From assembly GCF_001467585.1 (NCBI RefSeq), contig NZ_LNXY01000020.1, positions 584,732-648,731 of the forward strand: a stretch of 64,000 nt of DNA, in the 5' to 3' direction. Below are positions 62,548 through 64,000 of the stretch, one piece after another. How positions within the stretch are numbered: the stretch's first letter is position 1; the number at the start of each line of letters is the position of its first letter. Both the position numbers and the translations under genes were made by a program. This DNA is from Legionella drozanskii LLAP-1 (GTDB taxonomy: Bacteria > Pseudomonadota > Gammaproteobacteria > Legionellales > Legionellaceae). The notes beneath the pieces are model-generated. The model did not search any database. It saw only the letters and a list, made by a program, of their open reading frames with translations, and was not told the DNA's origin.

Positions 62548-64000
62548 ATGTGGCAGATCTTTATAGGATTCTTACCCTGGATCTTATTCTCAGCTTTTTA
62601 TGGTAAATCACGGCAAGAAATTGTTTTGACTTTAATCATCAGCTCGATTGTATTATTGGTCTCTGAATGGCGACAGCTTCTTAAAGGGTTTATTTTAAGT
62701 TGGGGAACGTTGCTATTTTTTTTCTTAGTCTATGTGTTTACTCTACTCTTTCGCATCGATTGGGTAGTGCAAAATGCCTGGATGCTGTCTAATGCATTCT
62801 TGGCACTAATCGTCTGGTTTTCTTTATTTGTTGGTAAGCCTTTTACTATCCAATATGCCTATGAGCAAACCCCCAAACAAATCTGGAATACCCCAGGATT
62901 TTGGCATGTAAATAAAAGGCTCACCGTAATGTGGGGGCTTATCTTAACCTTTTCTGCTGTTTTATATTTAATTCCTTGGGGAGTGACTACAGCACAGGAA
63001 ATCATCTACCAAGTTCTTTTGTATGCACCAATGACGTTGGGATTTTATTTGTCTAAGAAATATCCCTCTTGGTATCGTGAACGACAAATAAAAAAGCGCT
63101 TGCAAGCCAATCCTTGTTTACAAAATAATTTTGCCCCTATTCGTGAAGAGAGTGATTTTGAAAATTTAATAGTAAAGGGTGAAATTCCTAAGCATTTGCA
63201 GGGCGCTTATATGCGAAATGGTTCTAATCCAGCTTTTGATCCAATTTCTTACACTTATCCTATCGATGGAGATGGAATGATTCATGCGATGTATCTTGAG
63301 GACAAGCTCCACTATCGCAATCGTTATGTCAAAACTAAGGGCTTGTTACTTGAACAAAAATTAGGTCGCGCAATTTATGGCGGGATTGCAATGCCTATTC
63401 CTCCAGATCCTAAATTAATTGGTCCTAATGATGATCCAGGTCCGTTTAAGAATGGCGCCTTCATTCATATTATTAAACATGCCCAACGGTATTTAGCGAT
63501 GTGGGAAGGGGGGCCGGCTTATGAGGTGGATCACGAGTTAAATACCATTGAGGAATGGCATCCAGGAACCACCAAACCGCTGCATGTAGGCCCGCATACC
63601 CGCCTGGATCCTGACACGAATGATTTATATCTGATTAATTATGATTTGGAGCCACCTTTTTTAACCTATCATCGGGTTAACTCAGAAGGGAACTTGGTGG
63701 AATCAGCGATCATTGAGAAGGCTTATGGAACCATGATGCATGACTTTGTCATGACGGCAAATTATCTAATCTTTTTTGATTGTCCCGCAATCTTTAATCT
63801 TGACGCTGCTGAACAGGGCGCTAGTGTTTTACAATGGCGCCCAGAGTTAGGTAGCAACATTGCGATTGTTGCACGAGATGATAAAAACAGGCCCATCCTA
63901 TGGCTTAAAACAAAAGCATTTTTTGTATTTCATTTTGCTAATGCCTATGAAGAAGAAGATAAAATTATCGTGGATTATGTGCGCCATAGCTGTTTAGAAT
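62548..64000 (+). CDS. Membrane-domain / carotenoid-oxygenase fusion (5' part)
   Basis: It starts at ATG 62548 after ACAGGAG and is open to the window end (about 484 residues seen). Residues 1 to about 175 have five or six membrane helices (starting WQIFIGFLPWILFSAFYG). From about 195 the RPE65/carotenoid-cleavage fold begins (FAPIREESDF, then LQGAYMRNGSNPAF, DGDGMIHAM). Iron-ligand His candidates are in GPHTRLDP, MMHDFVMT and FHFANAYEE; the last would lie beyond the window. It would cleave a double bond in a carotenoid, stilbene or similar lipid at the membrane. Confidence 0.85.
   Translation, partial: MWQIFIGFLPWILFSAFYGKSRQEIVLTLIISSIVLLVSEWRQLLKGFILSWGTLLFFFLVYVFTLLFRIDWVVQNAWMLSNAFLALIVWFSLFVGKPFTIQYAYEQTPKQIWNTPGFWHVNKRLTVMWGLILTFSAVLYLIPWGVTTAQEIIYQVLLYAPMTLGFYLSKKYPSWYRERQIKKRLQANPCLQNNFAPIREESDFENLIVKGEIPKHLQGAYMRNGSNPAFDPISYTYPIDGDGMIHAMYLEDKLHYRNRYVKTKGLLLEQKLGRAIYGGIAMPIPPDPKLIGPNDDPGPFKNGAFIHIIKHAQRYLAMWEGGPAYEVDHELNTIEEWHPGTTKPLHVGPHTRLDPDTNDLYLINYDLEPPFLTYHRVNSEGNLVESAIIEKAYGTMMHDFVMTANYLIFFDCPAIFNLDAAEQGASVLQWRPELGSNIAIVARDDKNRPILWLKTKAFFVFHFANAYEEEDKIIVDYVRHSCLE

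Overview
The window looks like chromosome from a member of the Legionellales, most likely a Legionella-like gammaproteobacterium. This is inference; there is no 16S gene here. The grounds are low G+C, a detached gspL/gspM pair of the kind seen for Legionella lspLM, the lepA-lepB-rnc and queA-yajC-secD-secF housekeeping blocks, and several orphan proteins with eukaryote-like or degenerate enzyme folds and acidic C-termini that resemble Dot/Icm (type IVB) effectors. I saw no insertion sequence, phage, integrase or CRISPR array.

Layout. 1-4.4 kb (minus strand): a small sugar-transporter-like protein, an unknown protein, a double-PAS histidine kinase and a stand-alone receiver protein, probably one operon, then a broken gene remnant. 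4.4-9.5 kb: a DMT exporter, a small secreted protein, a decayed PP2C-like protein with a membrane segment, argE and a coiled-coil protein. 9.7-27.7 kb: one unbroken minus-strand run of flagellar-type genes, fliQ-fliR-flhB-flhA-flgF-flgG-flgH-flgI-flgB-flgC-fliE-fliF-(unknown)-fliH-fliI-fliJ-fliK-like-flgD-flgE-fliM-like-fliN-fliO-fliP plus a TPR gene. Almost all of them overlap or abut. The run encodes a complete export gate and ATPase complex, MS/P/L rings, rod and hook. It has no filament (fliC, fliD, flgK, flgL), no stator (motA, motB), no recognisable fliG, no flagellar regulators, and a FliM without the CheY-binding N-terminus. This is the most interesting system in the window: a flagellum-derived secretion or surface structure that appears unable to rotate.

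27.9-34.7 kb: ychJ, a GST-like protein, a small unknown gene, an MCE lipid-transport operon lacking its ATPase, a metzincin protease without a signal peptide, and a polysaccharide deacetylase. 34.9-35.3 kb: tRNA-Ala and two identical tRNA-Glu genes. 35.3-41.1 kb: aldo/keto reductase, dgt, a SPOR lipoprotein, lspM, lspL and mltB. 41.4-44.8 kb: lepA, lepB, rnc. 44.9-52.6 kb: an ABC-F protein, a DUF1840 protein, queA, a decayed TGT-like protein, yajC, secD, secF. 52.7-58.4 kb: phhB and hisC, three type IV minor-pilin-like genes, a multi-pass membrane protein and pilT. 58.4-64 kb: an MFS transporter, a DUF2235/Tle1-like hydrolase, a possible decayed cysteine-protease-like protein, a small Cys-rich exported protein, and the start of a membrane-domain/carotenoid-oxygenase fusion that runs off the window.

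How the genes work together. The flagellar-type locus builds an envelope-spanning export device. secDF/yajC, lepB, lspLM and the pilin genes serve the general secretion, type II secretion and type IV pilus routes. The orphan proteins are candidate cargo for the type IVB system, whose own genes are not in this window. Start codons were revised where an ATG with a ribosome-binding site or an ATGA overlap fits better than the longest frame.
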